From: Tatumella saanichensis
Lineage (GTDB): Bacteria > Pseudomonadota > Gammaproteobacteria > Enterobacterales > Enterobacteriaceae
Reading direction: 5' to 3'
Assembly: GCF_000439375.1 (NCBI RefSeq)
Contig: NZ_ATMI01000053.1
Span: 1-64,000 of the forward strand
Length of the DNA: 64,000 bases
In this document: positions 36,165-45,011 of the stretch, piece by piece
Numbering within the stretch: position 1 is the stretch's first letter
Layout of the letters: every line of letters starts with the position of its first letter
Made by a program: the position numbers and the translations under genes
The notes under the pieces: generated by a model
The model's database searches: none
The model's input: the letters and a program-made list of their open reading frames with translations, nothing else
Told to the model about the DNA's origin: nothing

Positions 36165-37401
36165 GGGCCGCATCCGCCGGATAGCTGTCCCAGGCTGCCT
36201 GCATGGCTGCACCTTGTGTGGTGGTAAATTTCAGACGGTTAAGCACTGACTCTAAGGCGCTGAGGGTTTGCAGCACACATTGTTTGCGGGCGTTATAGCC
36301 CATGGTGCCGATACGCCAGACTTTGCCATGCAGAGGACCGAAAGAGGTGCCGATCTCAATGCCGAAATCGTTCAGCATCATGCTGCGCACCTGATCGCCA
36401 TTCACCTGCTGCGGGATCACGACCCCCAGTACGTTATTCATTTTATGCTGCACATCACCGAACACTTCCAGCCCCATGGCACGGATACCATTCAGCATCG
36501 CATCTCCGTGTAACTTGTGGCGTGCAATGCCAGCCTCTACCCCTTCCTGCAAAATAAGACGGGCACATTCTCTAGCCCCAAACAGTGCTGTTGTGGCTTC
36601 GGTATGGTGATTCAAACGCTCCGGGCCCCAGTAATCCATGATCATGCCGAGATCAAAATAATTGGAGTAGATCATCTCATCCTCACCTTCCAGATGATCA
36701 GCGGTACGGATCCCCTGTTCCACGCGTTTACGTTTGCGGATCACAGCTTCCATCTTCGGACTCAGGGTTACCGGAGAGGTTCCGGACGGGCCGCCAAGGC
36801 ATTTCTGCATACCTGCAGAGACCGCATCGAGTCCCCAGGCATCGGTCTCAAGCGGGTTCCCTCCCAGCGATGCCGTGGCATCGGTATAGAACAACACATC
36901 GTGTCGACGACAGATTTCACCTAGCTCTGCTAGCGGTTGCAGCATAGTGGTCGAGGTATCGCCCTGTACCGTTAGCAGCATTTTCGGCTGGATACGACGA
37001 ATCGCATCTTCCACCTGATCGGCAGTAAAGACTTCTCCCCAAGGAACTTCGATGGTATGCACCTCGGCGCGACAGCGGTGAGCAATTTCACATAGCAGAT
37101 GACCAAAGCGACCGAACACCGGTACCAGCACTTTGTCTCCGGGGCGGATCGCCGACACCAGGATCGCCTCAATACCAGCACGAGAGGTACCGTCTACCAG
37201 AAAGGTCCACGGGTTTTGGGTACAAAATACGCCGCGATACAGCGCCATGACGTCGTTCATATAACCGGTCATCGCCGGATCATACTGGCCCACCAACTGA
37301 CTAGACATAGCGCGTAACACCCGCGGGTCAGCATTGATTGGCCCAGGCCCCATCAGTAAACGTTGTGGCGGATTAATTGAGGAAAACTGGCTGAGATCCA
37401 T
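36157..37401 (-). CDS. hpxJ: HpxJ (PucG-like), ureidoglycine-2-oxo-acid aminotransferase
   Basis: A 414-residue fold-type I aminotransferase of the serine-pyruvate/AGXT group. GPGPINADPRVL opens the protein, the PLP lysine is K200 in GMQKCLGGPSG, and the C-terminal part carries VWRIGTMGYNA. Family role: it transfers the ureidoglycine amino group to a 2-oxo acid such as glyoxylate, giving oxalurate. It sits upstream of hpxK in the operon, as in the Klebsiella hpx cluster. The HpxFGHI genes that accompany it there are absent here. Confidence 0.93.
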   Translation of the reverse strand: MDLSQFSSINPPQRLLMGPGPINADPRVLRAMSSQLVGQYDPAMTGYMNDVMALYRGVFCTQNPWTFLVDGTSRAGIEAILVSAIRPGDKVLVPVFGRFGHLLCEIAHRCRAEVHTIEVPWGEVFTADQVEDAIRRIQPKMLLTVQGDTSTTMLQPLAELGEICRRHDVLFYTDATASLGGNPLETDAWGLDAVSAGMQKCLGGPSGTSPVTLSPKMEAVIRKRKRVEQGIRTADHLEGEDEMIYSNYFDLGMIMDYWGPERLNHHTEATTALFGARECARLILQEGVEAGIARHKLHGDAMLNGIRAMGLEVFGDVQHKMNNVLGVVIPQQVNGDQVRSMMLNDFGIEIGTSFGPLHGKVWRIGTMGYNARKQCVLQTLSALESVLNRLKFTTTQGAAMQAAWDSYPADAAHG

Positions 37402-37424
37402 AACTTGTTCCTTAAAAATGAGGA

Positions 37425-38156
37425 TTACAAACGTACTGATGAAATAAACTGTTTGAGTTCCGCGGTCTGCGGAGCCGAAAACAAGGTTTTGCTGTCCCCC
37501 TGCTCCCAGACTTTTCCTTGGTGCATAAATACCACCCGATCACCAACATTGCGGGCGAAGTTCATTTCATGGGTCACCAGAATCAGGGTCATACCATCGG
37601 CGGCCAATTGCTCGAGCACCCGCAGTACCTCGCCGACCAGTTCCGGATCCAAGGCGGAGGTAATTTCATCGCAGAGTAACACCTTTGGCTCCATCGCCAA
37701 TGCTCGGGCGATGGCAACACGCTGCTGCTGTCCCCCAGATAGGCTGGACGGCGAATAGTCCAGACGCTCACCAAGACCGACTTTTTCCAGCATCCGTACT
37801 GCCAATTCACGGCTCTCTGCTTTAGATTTTTTCAGGACCAGTCGTGGTGCCAGCATCACATTTTCCAATGCGGTCATGTGTGGGAACAGATTAAAACTCT
37901 GAAACACCATGCCTACCGATTGGCTGATAGTGCGCGCCTGGCTGTCGCTGTCAGTAATGGTCATGCCACCCAGTTTGATACTGCCTTCCTGATAACCTTC
38001 AAGACCGTTAATGCAGCGCAATAAGGTACTTTTCCCAGATCCACTTCGCCCGATAATTGAGACGACTTCGCCAGCATCGATATCTAGGTCAATGCCTTTC
38101 AGCACATGGTTATCACCGTAATATTTTTGCATTTGATTAATGGTGATGAGAGGCAT
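37425..38156 (-). CDS. Polar amino-acid-type ABC transporter ATPase
   Basis: 243 residues, of the GlnQ/HisP family. Walker A GRSGSGKS, Q-loop VFQSFNLFPHMT, signature LSGGQQQRVAIARALA, Walker B VLLCDEITSALD, and switch His in VTHEMNFA are all intact. The first in-frame start at 38225 reads back into the permease gene; the ATG at 38156 overlaps the permease end by 20 bp. It lies 23 bp upstream of hpxJ. The substrate is not identified, but its position points to a ureide or ureide-derived compound. Confidence 0.92.
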   Translation of the reverse strand: MPLITINQMQKYYGDNHVLKGIDLDIDAGEVVSIIGRSGSGKSTLLRCINGLEGYQEGSIKLGGMTITDSDSQARTISQSVGMVFQSFNLFPHMTALENVMLAPRLVLKKSKAESRELAVRMLEKVGLGERLDYSPSSLSGGQQQRVAIARALAMEPKVLLCDEITSALDPELVGEVLRVLEQLAADGMTLILVTHEMNFARNVGDRVVFMHQGKVWEQGDSKTLFSAPQTAELKQFISSVRL

Positions 38157-38793
38157 CGAATTTCTTCTCCAGATATTGGCTGTAACGCGACAGCGGGTAA
38201 CACACAATAAAATAGCCCAAGGCAACTAAGCCAAAGACTTTAAATGGCTCGAAGGTGACATTAGTCAGCATGGAACCGGCTTTGGTGATCTCGACAAAGC
38301 CGATAATTGAGGCCAGCGCCGTCCCTTTAATCACCTGTACCGCAAACCCGACGGTCGGGGCCAGCGCAATACGCAGCGCCTGCGGTAGGATCACATGCAG
38401 CATCGTTTGGGTAAAACTCAGCCCCACACAGCGTGAAGCTTCCCATTGCCCTTTTGGTAACGCGAGAATACTGCCATGCCAGATATCCAGCAGAAAGGCG
38501 CTGGTATATAGGGTCAGGGCAATAGATGCAGCGGCCCAAGGAGAGACATCAATCCCGAACAGTGCCACCCCAAAAAAGGCCAAGAACAGTTGCATCAACA
38601 ACGGTGTTCCTTGAAACAATCCACAGTAGCCACGCACCAGTAACTGTAGGCTGCGAAAACGGCTCATTCTCATCAGTAGCAACGGGATCGTGGTCAGGGT
38701 ACCGCCGAAGAACGCCACCAGCGATAAAGCCAGCGTCCAGCGCCCCGCTAGCAGTAAGTTGCGGATGATATCCCAATCTGTAAATGTCATCAT
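38137..38793 (-). CDS. Polar amino-acid-type ABC transporter permease (second)
   Basis: 218-residue HisQ/HisM/GlnP-family permease with about five membrane segments. The EAA loop region reads LPKGQWEASRCVGLSFTQTMLHVILPQALR. The first ATG of an ATG-ATG pair overlaps the stop of the upstream permease as ATGA; the GGAG ribosome site lies inside that gene. The longer frame from 38814 is not supported. It partners with the permease at 38790 as a heterodimer. Confidence 0.92.
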   Translation of the reverse strand: MMTFTDWDIIRNLLLAGRWTLALSLVAFFGGTLTTIPLLLMRMSRFRSLQLLVRGYCGLFQGTPLLMQLFLAFFGVALFGIDVSPWAAASIALTLYTSAFLLDIWHGSILALPKGQWEASRCVGLSFTQTMLHVILPQALRIALAPTVGFAVQVIKGTALASIIGFVEITKAGSMLTNVTFEPFKVFGLVALGYFIVCYPLSRYSQYLEKKFDASHHH

Positions 38794-39455
38794 TTTGCAC
38801 TCACTCCCAGCCAACGTCGGCCAGCAAATAACAGGATATGACGCATCGCCATCGATAACAGCAGATAGATCAGGGTAGTCACCAAATAGACCTCAAAACT
38901 AAGGAAGGTACGTGACTGGATCAGGCTGCTCTGGAAGGTCAATTCCTGATAGGAAACCTGAGACACTACCGACGACCCGAGCATCACGATAATGCACTGC
39001 CCCACCAGCGACGGATAAATACGCTGTAAGGCCGGGGGCAAGATCACGCGTAGAAAGGTCTGCAGCCGGCTGAAGCCCAGCACTCGACACGCTTCCCACT
39101 GCCCTTTCGGCGTGACTTGGATCCCAGCACGGATAATTTCGGTACTGTAAGCCCCAAGGTTGATGATCATGGTTAACAGTGCGGCTTCACCGGCCGTCAG
39201 ACGTAGGCCGATGTTAGGTAAGCCGAAGACAATAAAGAACAATTGAACCATAAAAGGGGTATTACGGATCAGGGCCACATAGCCGCCCCACAGGCGGCTC
39301 AATAGGGTTGGCTTGCCACTGCGCAATGCCGCACCGAGGATCCCCAGAGCCACACCGCCCAAAGTCGCCAATACTGTCAGCTGGACAGTGACCCACAATC
39401 CGGATAGCAATGCCTGCCGATATGGCCATAAGGCCGGAAAATCGAGATGTGTCAT
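38790..39455 (-). CDS. Polar amino-acid-type ABC transporter permease (first)
   Basis: 221-residue HisM/GlnP-family permease, with five hydrophobic segments and EAA loop TPKGQWEACRVLGFSRLQTFLRVILPPALQR. It follows the binding protein gene by 9 bp. IRNTPFMVQLFF is the conserved loop seen in this family. The four genes (binding protein, two permeases, ATPase) make a complete importer inserted upstream of hpxJ in one operon. Confidence 0.92.
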   Translation of the reverse strand: MTHLDFPALWPYRQALLSGLWVTVQLTVLATLGGVALGILGAALRSGKPTLLSRLWGGYVALIRNTPFMVQLFFIVFGLPNIGLRLTAGEAALLTMIINLGAYSTEIIRAGIQVTPKGQWEACRVLGFSRLQTFLRVILPPALQRIYPSLVGQCIIVMLGSSVVSQVSYQELTFQSSLIQSRTFLSFEVYLVTTLIYLLLSMAMRHILLFAGRRWLGVSAK

Positions 39456-39464
39456 AAACAGTGA

Positions 39465-40250
39465 TCAGCTCCCCAAACTGGCTGGTAGCGGCGCTTTCAT
39501 CCATTTTTCTGACATCGCATTCAGTGTGCCGTCTTTGATTCCGTCACTAATCAGCGTATCCACTTCCTGCTTCAGTGCCGGTTCATCTTTTTTCAGGCCA
39601 ATAAAGCAAGGGGAATCTTTCAGCATAAACTCTGCTACCGGTGCTGAGGACGGATGTTCACGGGTAATGGCAGCCACCACCAGGTTGCCAGTCGCCACAT
39701 ACTGAACCTGCCCCGCTAAGTAGGCAGACAGCGTAGTGTTGTTATCTTCGTAGCGCTGAATGGTGGCGTCTTTGGGCGCAATTGAAGTCAGCACCATGTC
39801 TTCAACGGCACCACGGGTTACCCCGATGGTTTTGCCGCTCAGTTCCGCAGCATCTTTTACCGGATGATCTTTCGGGCCGAACACGCCTAGGAAGAATGGT
39901 GCATAAGCACGGCTAAAATCGATCACTTTTTCACGTTCCGCATTTTTGCCCAGACTGGAGATCACTAAATCCACTTTATCCGTCTGCAGATAGGCAACAC
40001 GGTTAGCACTGCTGACCGGCACCAGCTGTAACTTAAGTTTCATCTTGTTCGCCAGGTAAGCGGCCATATCGATATCGTAGCCCTGCGGTTGCAGATCGGT
40101 ACCCACTGATCCAAAAGGAGGAAAATCCTGAGGGACCGCTACCCGCAGCACGCCACGGTGCTGAATATCCTGCAACTGGTCGGCTAATACGGCTGAACTT
40201 TGTGCGAAAAGTAATGCTGCGCCGGCACATGCCATCAATAATTTTTTCAT
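39465..40250 (-). CDS. Periplasmic binding protein of the ureide-cluster ABC importer
   Basis: 261 residues with a signal peptide cleaved near VLA-DQ (residue 24), then an SBP family 3 domain: LRVAVPQDFPPFG, QGYDIDMAAYLANKM, DLVISSLGKNAEREKVIDFS. The ligand-binding Arg in the NAEREKVIDFS motif, which grips an alpha-carboxylate in this family, is present, which fits a carboxylated ligand such as allantoate as well as an amino acid. First gene of the seven- or eight-gene minus-strand operon. It diverges in function from the binding protein at 10329, which has no partners. Confidence 0.88.
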   Translation of the reverse strand: MKKLLMACAGAALLFAQSSAVLADQLQDIQHRGVLRVAVPQDFPPFGSVGTDLQPQGYDIDMAAYLANKMKLKLQLVPVSSANRVAYLQTDKVDLVISSLGKNAEREKVIDFSRAYAPFFLGVFGPKDHPVKDAAELSGKTIGVTRGAVEDMVLTSIAPKDATIQRYEDNNTTLSAYLAGQVQYVATGNLVVAAITREHPSSAPVAEFMLKDSPCFIGLKKDEPALKQEVDTLISDGIKDGTLNAMSEKWMKAPLPASLGS

Positions 40251-40380
40251 TTTTCTACCCTGCCCCGTGAATGAAACAAAAAATTCTTTGTTATTCTTTT
40301 TGCAACTAATGTGCCAAAAAATCGCGACAAGATTTTTTTATTAACTCTCGGTTTTGATGGGGAATAGCGCGAGTAACAGC

Positions 40381-40407
40381 AAAAAAAAAGGGTGCGAGAT
40401 TGCACCC
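40381..40407 (-). terminator. Terminator of hpxU
   Basis: On the minus strand GGGTGC pairs with GCACCC and is followed by nine T. A second small hairpin, GGCACC/GGTGCC (40419-40435), lies between it and the hpxU stop at 40439. Confidence 0.92.
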
Positions 40408-40438
40408 GGAAAATGCAAGGCACCATCTTGGTGCCCCA

Positions 40439-41278
40439 TCAGCGTGTTTCTAGCTCATCCAATTGCTGATAGAGATCGGCAATCTGATGGATGCGCTGCC
40501 GGCCGCTGGCTAAGGTCTCATGTAACAAGGCATTCGCCACTAAATTAACCAAGCTCATTGCGGCACTGTAGCTATCAAAGGCAGAAACACTCTCGAGCGG
40601 TGCAGACAATTGCCAGCGGCTCAATCCCTGCAGAGCTGTCACATTTGGTTCACTGAACAGTACTACCGGCACCGACTGTCGCTGTAACTGTTCCAGCAAT
40701 GGGCGAATAATGGCCGGACGGCGACGAAAAGCTACTACCACCACCACATCCTGTTCGCCAAGATCCACCAATTCTTCAGATAACGTCTGTCCTGGTGTCG
40801 GTAACAACTGCACCTGGGGGCGGCTCTGCATCAGTTGCAAGCGCAGGTGCATGGCCACCGGGTAGGAGTTACGTAACCCAAACACCACTACCCGCCGCGC
40901 ACTGCTCAGTGCCTGAATAATGCCACTAAACTGCTGTGCATCGATGCTGCCTGACAGCTGGGTCAGATTTGCTAGCTCCTGCTTATAATGTCGGGCCAGT
41001 AACGTGTTTCCCTGCACCGCATCACGGTTATCCGTTAGCGGCATACCGGTCTGGCGTAGGGTACGCAGCTCATCGTGCATATCCTTATATCTTTCATAAC
41101 CCAAGCGCTTAAATAACCGGCTTACTGTCGCCTTAGAGACGCCACTCAGCCTGGCCAGTTCTGCACTGTTATAGCTAATCAAATCATCAAAGTGGTCAAA
41201 CACGAAATCAGCCACCCGTTTTTCCCTTGGGGAGAGTTGTGAATACTGACTTTCCAGTCGTTGGTCCAAAGATTTCAT
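40439..41278 (-). CDS. hpxU: RpiR/MurR-family regulator of the ureide genes
   Basis: With this start the protein is 279 residues. The N-terminal RpiR helix-turn-helix covers about 1-75 (LSPREKRVADFVFDHFDDL, SGVSKATVSRLFKRLGY), and a SIS sugar-phosphate-type domain follows (about 115-260, VVVFGLRNSYPVAMHLRLQL). A frame from 41368 adds 30 residues into the shared promoter; AGGAG sits five bases before the second of two ATG codons and decides the start. It lies divergent to hpxWXYZ, as hpxU does in Klebsiella. It probably senses a ureide pathway intermediate. Confidence 0.87.
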   Translation of the reverse strand: MKSLDQRLESQYSQLSPREKRVADFVFDHFDDLISYNSAELARLSGVSKATVSRLFKRLGYERYKDMHDELRTLRQTGMPLTDNRDAVQGNTLLARHYKQELANLTQLSGSIDAQQFSGIIQALSSARRVVVFGLRNSYPVAMHLRLQLMQSRPQVQLLPTPGQTLSEELVDLGEQDVVVVVAFRRRPAIIRPLLEQLQRQSVPVVLFSEPNVTALQGLSRWQLSAPLESVSAFDSYSAAMSLVNLVANALLHETLASGRQRIHQIADLYQQLDELETR

Positions 41279-41416
41279 CATCGCTCCTGCAACGTTTGTT
41301 ACAGCAGAACCTAGCACGATTCGATCCACTCTGATGGCAGTCACCCTAAAAAAACAAATCAGGAACAAAAATTGCTAGGTATTGCACTGTTTTTATCTGT
41401 GCCCTCTGAGGAGCCT

Positions 41417-43003
41417 ATGATACAGAGTAATATTGCGCCAAACGGTATGGCGGTCACCCCCCATCATTTAGCCAGCCAAAGTGCGCTGGCCGTATTAAGG
41501 CGCGGTGGCAATGCCATCGAAGCCATGGTGGCAGCAGCAGCCACTATTGCCGTTGTCTACCCCCATATGAACGGTTTAGGCGGGGACAGCTTCTGGCTTA
41601 TCGTACCGCCAGAAGGTGAACCGGTGGCTATTGACGCCAGCGGTGCCGCAGGTAGCCTCGCCACGGTTGATTTTTACCAAGGAATGACAGCTATTCCTTA
41701 TCGAGGGACTCAAGCGGCACTCACGGTGGCCGGTACGGTCAGTGGCTGGCAGCAAGCTCTCACCTTATCACAACAGATGGGAGCCGCCCCTGCTCCGCTG
41801 GCAGAGTTACTGCAGGATGCCATCGGTTATGCTGCAACCGGTATTCCCGTCACCGAATCACAGGCTGCCGCCACCGCCGCCAAGCGCCAAGAACTGGAAT
41901 CGTTACCCGGCTTTGCCGACATTTATCTGCCAGAGGGTAAGGTACCTGAGCCCGGCAGTCGCTTCTGCCAACCCGATCTGGCTGCTACCCTGCAGGCCCT
42001 GGCGGATGATGGATTAGACAGTTTCTACCGCGGCCCGCTGGCAGAGAAAATTGCTCAGGGGATGCAGACTCTTGGGATGCCAGTAACCGCTGCTGACCTG
42101 AAGCAGCATCACGCCAAAACCTGCGCCCCACTGCAGCTGCAGCACAGTGACGGAACACTGTATAACCTTACCCCGCCAACCCAGGGGCTGGTCTCTTTGG
42201 CGATTAACGGCATTACCGATCACTTACAGATGGCAGAAGCCAGTGAGGCTGATACCATTCACCGAATTGTGGAAGCAACCAAACAAGCTTTCACACTGCG
42301 TGATAACTATCTCACAGATCCTCGGGAAATGACGGTTGATGCCCAGTCGTTACTCGACCCGCAGGCAGTGGCCGCCATGGCAGCAAATATCGACCCTCAG
42401 CGTGCCGCACCGGTTGCAGGACAACGTAATCCGGGAGATACGGTCTGGATGGGCGTCATAGACCAGCAGGGAATGGCAGTCTCGTTTATCCAGAGCATTT
42501 ATCATGAATTCGGCAGTGGCGTCGTCATCCCTGATACCGGCATCCTCTGGCAGAATCGCGGCGCCTCCTTCAGCTTAGAACCCAATAAACTACTGACCCT
42601 AGCGCCAGGCAAATACCCTTTTCATACCCTCAATCCAGCAGCAGCCCGCCTGAAAGATGGCAGAGTCATGGTCTATGGTTCGATGGGCGGCGACGGTCAG
42701 CCACAGACCCAGGCCACTGTTTTTACCCGTCATATTCAGCAAAAAATGCCATTGCAACAGGCGATTTCAGCCCCGCGCTGGCTGTTGGGTCGTACCTGGG
42801 GCGATTCCAGTGAATCCTTGAAACTGGAAGGACGCTTTTCCGAACATACCGTGGCGCAGCTAGTCGCCATGGGCCATGAAGTAGAAATGCTCAGTGATTA
42901 CAGTGAAGCCACCGGACATGCCGGCGCGGTAGTTCGCCATGTTAACGGTATGCTGGAAGGGGCATCGGACCCACGCAGTAACGGCAGTGCAGCCGGTTTC
43001 TAA
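41417..43003 (+). CDS. hpxW: HpxW, gamma-glutamyltranspeptidase-family oxamate amidohydrolase
   Basis: With this start the protein is 528 residues. It is an Ntn hydrolase of the GGT family. The self-cleavage nucleophile is Thr342 in PGDTVWMGVIDQQG, so the mature enzyme would have subunits of about 341 and 187 residues. Klebsiella HpxW hydrolyses oxamate to oxalate and ammonia, the end step of the ureide branch. There is no clear signal peptide, unlike periplasmic GGT. GAGGAG lies before the ATG; a longer frame from 41372 is not supported. First gene of hpxWXYZ. Confidence 0.92.
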   Translation: MIQSNIAPNGMAVTPHHLASQSALAVLRRGGNAIEAMVAAAATIAVVYPHMNGLGGDSFWLIVPPEGEPVAIDASGAAGSLATVDFYQGMTAIPYRGTQAALTVAGTVSGWQQALTLSQQMGAAPAPLAELLQDAIGYAATGIPVTESQAAATAAKRQELESLPGFADIYLPEGKVPEPGSRFCQPDLAATLQALADDGLDSFYRGPLAEKIAQGMQTLGMPVTAADLKQHHAKTCAPLQLQHSDGTLYNLTPPTQGLVSLAINGITDHLQMAEASEADTIHRIVEATKQAFTLRDNYLTDPREMTVDAQSLLDPQAVAAMAANIDPQRAAPVAGQRNPGDTVWMGVIDQQGMAVSFIQSIYHEFGSGVVIPDTGILWQNRGASFSLEPNKLLTLAPGKYPFHTLNPAAARLKDGRVMVYGSMGGDGQPQTQATVFTRHIQQKMPLQQAISAPRWLLGRTWGDSSESLKLEGRFSEHTVAQLVAMGHEVEMLSDYSEATGHAGAVVRHVNGMLEGASDPRSNGSAAGF

Positions 43004-43013
43004 GGAGAATAAA

Positions 43014-43199
43014 ATGACAACACAGGATAACTGGTCCTCCTATCTGACCCAAATGGAAGCGATACTTGACCTTGATCTTACGGATGAACGCCGCGCCGAA
43101 CTCCTGGTACAGCTGACCCGTATTGCCGGCATGGCTGGCCCATTAATGGCGTATCCCCTCGATGATCGCCTCGAAGTGGCTGGGGAGTACAAGCTATGA
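43014..43199 (+). CDS. hpxX: HpxX, small GatC/AtzG-like subunit
   Basis: A 61-residue protein. It starts 10 bases past hpxW with AGGAG before the ATG, and its stop overlaps the hpxY start (ATGA). The helical sequence (LTDERRAELLVQLTRIAGMAGPLMAYPL) resembles AtzG/DUF4089 proteins, which are GatC-like partners that bind and stabilise an AtzE-type amidase. A longer frame from 42939 is a shadow of hpxW. Confidence 0.85.
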   Translation: MTTQDNWSSYLTQMEAILDLDLTDERRAELLVQLTRIAGMAGPLMAYPLDDRLEVAGEYKL

Positions 43200-44599
43200 C
43201 CCTTCCATCAATGACCATCCGCCAGATCCAGCAGGCCAGACAGCAGGGTGAACTCAGTGCCACCGATATTGCCAAGCAAACCTTGGAGAGCATTGCCCGT
43301 TACAACCCGCAAATCAATGCGTGGACGGAAGTGACCCGCGAGCGGATGCTGCATGAAGCCGCCGCCGCAGACCAAACATTTAAGCAGGGAGAACGCGGTG
43401 GTCCGCTGACCGGGATCCCTTACGCGGTCAAAAACTTGTTTGATGTTCAGGGATATGCCACCCTCGCGGGGGCTAAGCTGTTCTCCGGCCGTGCAGCGGC
43501 CAGCCAAGATGCCTGGGCGGTCTCCCGCCTACATAATGCAGGGGCACTGCTGTCCGGTATGCTGAATATGGATGCTTACGCCTACGGTTTTACCACCGAA
43601 AATACCCATTTCGGGCCAACCCATAACCCTCGGGATTTACATCGCATTGCTGGCGGTTCTTCCGGCGGTTCAGCCGCTGCCGTTGCCGCTGGGCTGGTGC
43701 CTTTTTCTCTCGGCACCGATACCAACGGTTCGATCCGAGTACCCGCCTCACTGTGCGGCGTTTTTGGCTTAAAACCGACCTTTGGTCGCCTTTCAAGACA
43801 GGGCACCCATCCATTCGTTGCTAGCCTCGATCATATCGGTCCCTTTGCACGTTATGTGGAAGATCTGGCGCTGGTCTACGATCAACTGCAGGGCAACGAC
43901 CCACAAGACAGTTTCCAAGCGATGCGTCCGTCGGAACCGGCATTAACGACCCTAGAAGATCCGGTTTCCGGACTGCGAGTTGGAGTACTGGGAGGCTTTT
44001 TCTCAGAATGGTGTGATGATGAGGCGCGTCAGGCGGTGGCTCGGGTTGCCGCAGCACTGGGAGCGAGCGAGGAGGTTATCCTTGAAGATGCGGCCTTGGC
44101 CCGCTCCGCAGCCTTTATTCTCAGCGCCAGCGAAGGGGGCAACCATTACTTACCAGAACTGCGTAACCGTCCGGAACTCTTCGAGCCTCATTCTCGTGAA
44201 CGCCTGCTGGCCGGCGCCATGCTGCCAGGGACCTGGTATGTGCAAGCGCAACGCTTCCGCCGTCACTTCCGCGATCAAGTCTTGCCTCTGTTTGATAAGG
44301 TTGATCTATTACTGGCTCCGGCAACCCCCTGTAGTGCCACGGTGATCAATCAGGAAACGATGCTGATTAACGGTCAGCAACTGCCAGTACGTGCCAGTAT
44401 GGGGATGCTGACCCAACCGATCTCCTTCCTTGGGCTGCCGGTGTGTACCGTGCCGTTACCTGCCGCGAACGGACTGTCTATCGGCGTACAGATCATTGCC
44501 GCGCCGTTTAAAGAAGCTGTCGCTCTGCGTGCCGCCCGGGCGTTAGAAAAGCAGCACATCACGCTGCCTCCACTTTCATTTATGGAAAAATCCGCATGA
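43196..44599 (+). CDS. hpxY: HpxY, AtzE-family amidase
   Basis: A 467-residue amidase-signature enzyme. The Ser-cisSer-Lys triad can be read as K79 (IPYAVKNLFD), cis-Ser S155 (AGGSSGGSAAAVAAG) and nucleophile S179 (TDTNGSIRVPA). It overlaps hpxX by 4 bases and hpxZ by 4 bases. The related AtzE hydrolyses 1-carboxybiuret with AtzG; the physiological substrate of HpxXY is not established. In this cluster a ureide such as oxalurate is a reasonable candidate. Confidence 0.9.
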   Translation: MTLPSMTIRQIQQARQQGELSATDIAKQTLESIARYNPQINAWTEVTRERMLHEAAAADQTFKQGERGGPLTGIPYAVKNLFDVQGYATLAGAKLFSGRAAASQDAWAVSRLHNAGALLSGMLNMDAYAYGFTTENTHFGPTHNPRDLHRIAGGSSGGSAAAVAAGLVPFSLGTDTNGSIRVPASLCGVFGLKPTFGRLSRQGTHPFVASLDHIGPFARYVEDLALVYDQLQGNDPQDSFQAMRPSEPALTTLEDPVSGLRVGVLGGFFSEWCDDEARQAVARVAAALGASEEVILEDAALARSAAFILSASEGGNHYLPELRNRPELFEPHSRERLLAGAMLPGTWYVQAQRFRRHFRDQVLPLFDKVDLLLAPATPCSATVINQETMLINGQQLPVRASMGMLTQPISFLGLPVCTVPLPAANGLSIGVQIIAAPFKEAVALRAARALEKQHITLPPLSFMEKSA

Positions 44600-44979
44600 A
44601 TGCACCTGTGATCAATCACCCTGCCACCCTGCAGGAAGTCACCACCCAGTTCCAGCGCTATGAAAAAGCCCTCACCGGGAATGATATTGCGGTACTGGAC
44701 GAGTTATTTTGGCATAGCCCTCACACCGTGCGCCTCGGAGCCGGTGAGAACCTCTATGGTATCGATGAAATCCGTGATTTCCGTAACGCTCGCCCTTCCG
44801 CTAACCTGGAGCGAACACTGAGAAATACCGTGATCACCACCTACGGTACGGATTTCGCGGTCTGTAGCACCGAATTCACCCGTACCACCACCGACAAAAT
44901 TGGTCGCCAACAACAGACCTGGGTGCGTTTTCCAGAAGGCTGGCGCATTGTCGCCGCCCAAGTCAGCTTAATGTCCTGA
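44596..44979 (+). CDS. hpxZ: HpxZ, SnoaL/NTF2-like protein (DUF3225)
   Basis: A 127-residue cone-shaped NTF2-like fold (TTQFQRYEKALTGNDIAVLDELFWHSP, YGIDEIRDFRNARP, WVRFPEGWRIVAAQVSL). It is the last gene of hpxWXYZ, overlapping hpxY by 4 bases. Proteins of this group are found beside AtzE-like amidases; an enzymatic role is not known. A GC-rich terminator follows. Confidence 0.88.
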   Translation: MNAPVINHPATLQEVTTQFQRYEKALTGNDIAVLDELFWHSPHTVRLGAGENLYGIDEIRDFRNARPSANLERTLRNTVITTYGTDFAVCSTEFTRTTTDKIGRQQQTWVRFPEGWRIVAAQVSLMS

Positions 44980-44985
44980 TCCTAG

Positions 44986-45008
44986 CGCCCCCATCCGGGG
45001 GCGTTCGG
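44986..45008 (+). terminator. Terminator of hpxWXYZ
   Basis: CGCCCCC pairs with GGGGGCG around a 4-base loop, then TTCGGCTTTT. It lies 6 bases past hpxZ, between it and convergent puuE. Confidence 0.75.
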
Positions 45009-45011
45009 CTT

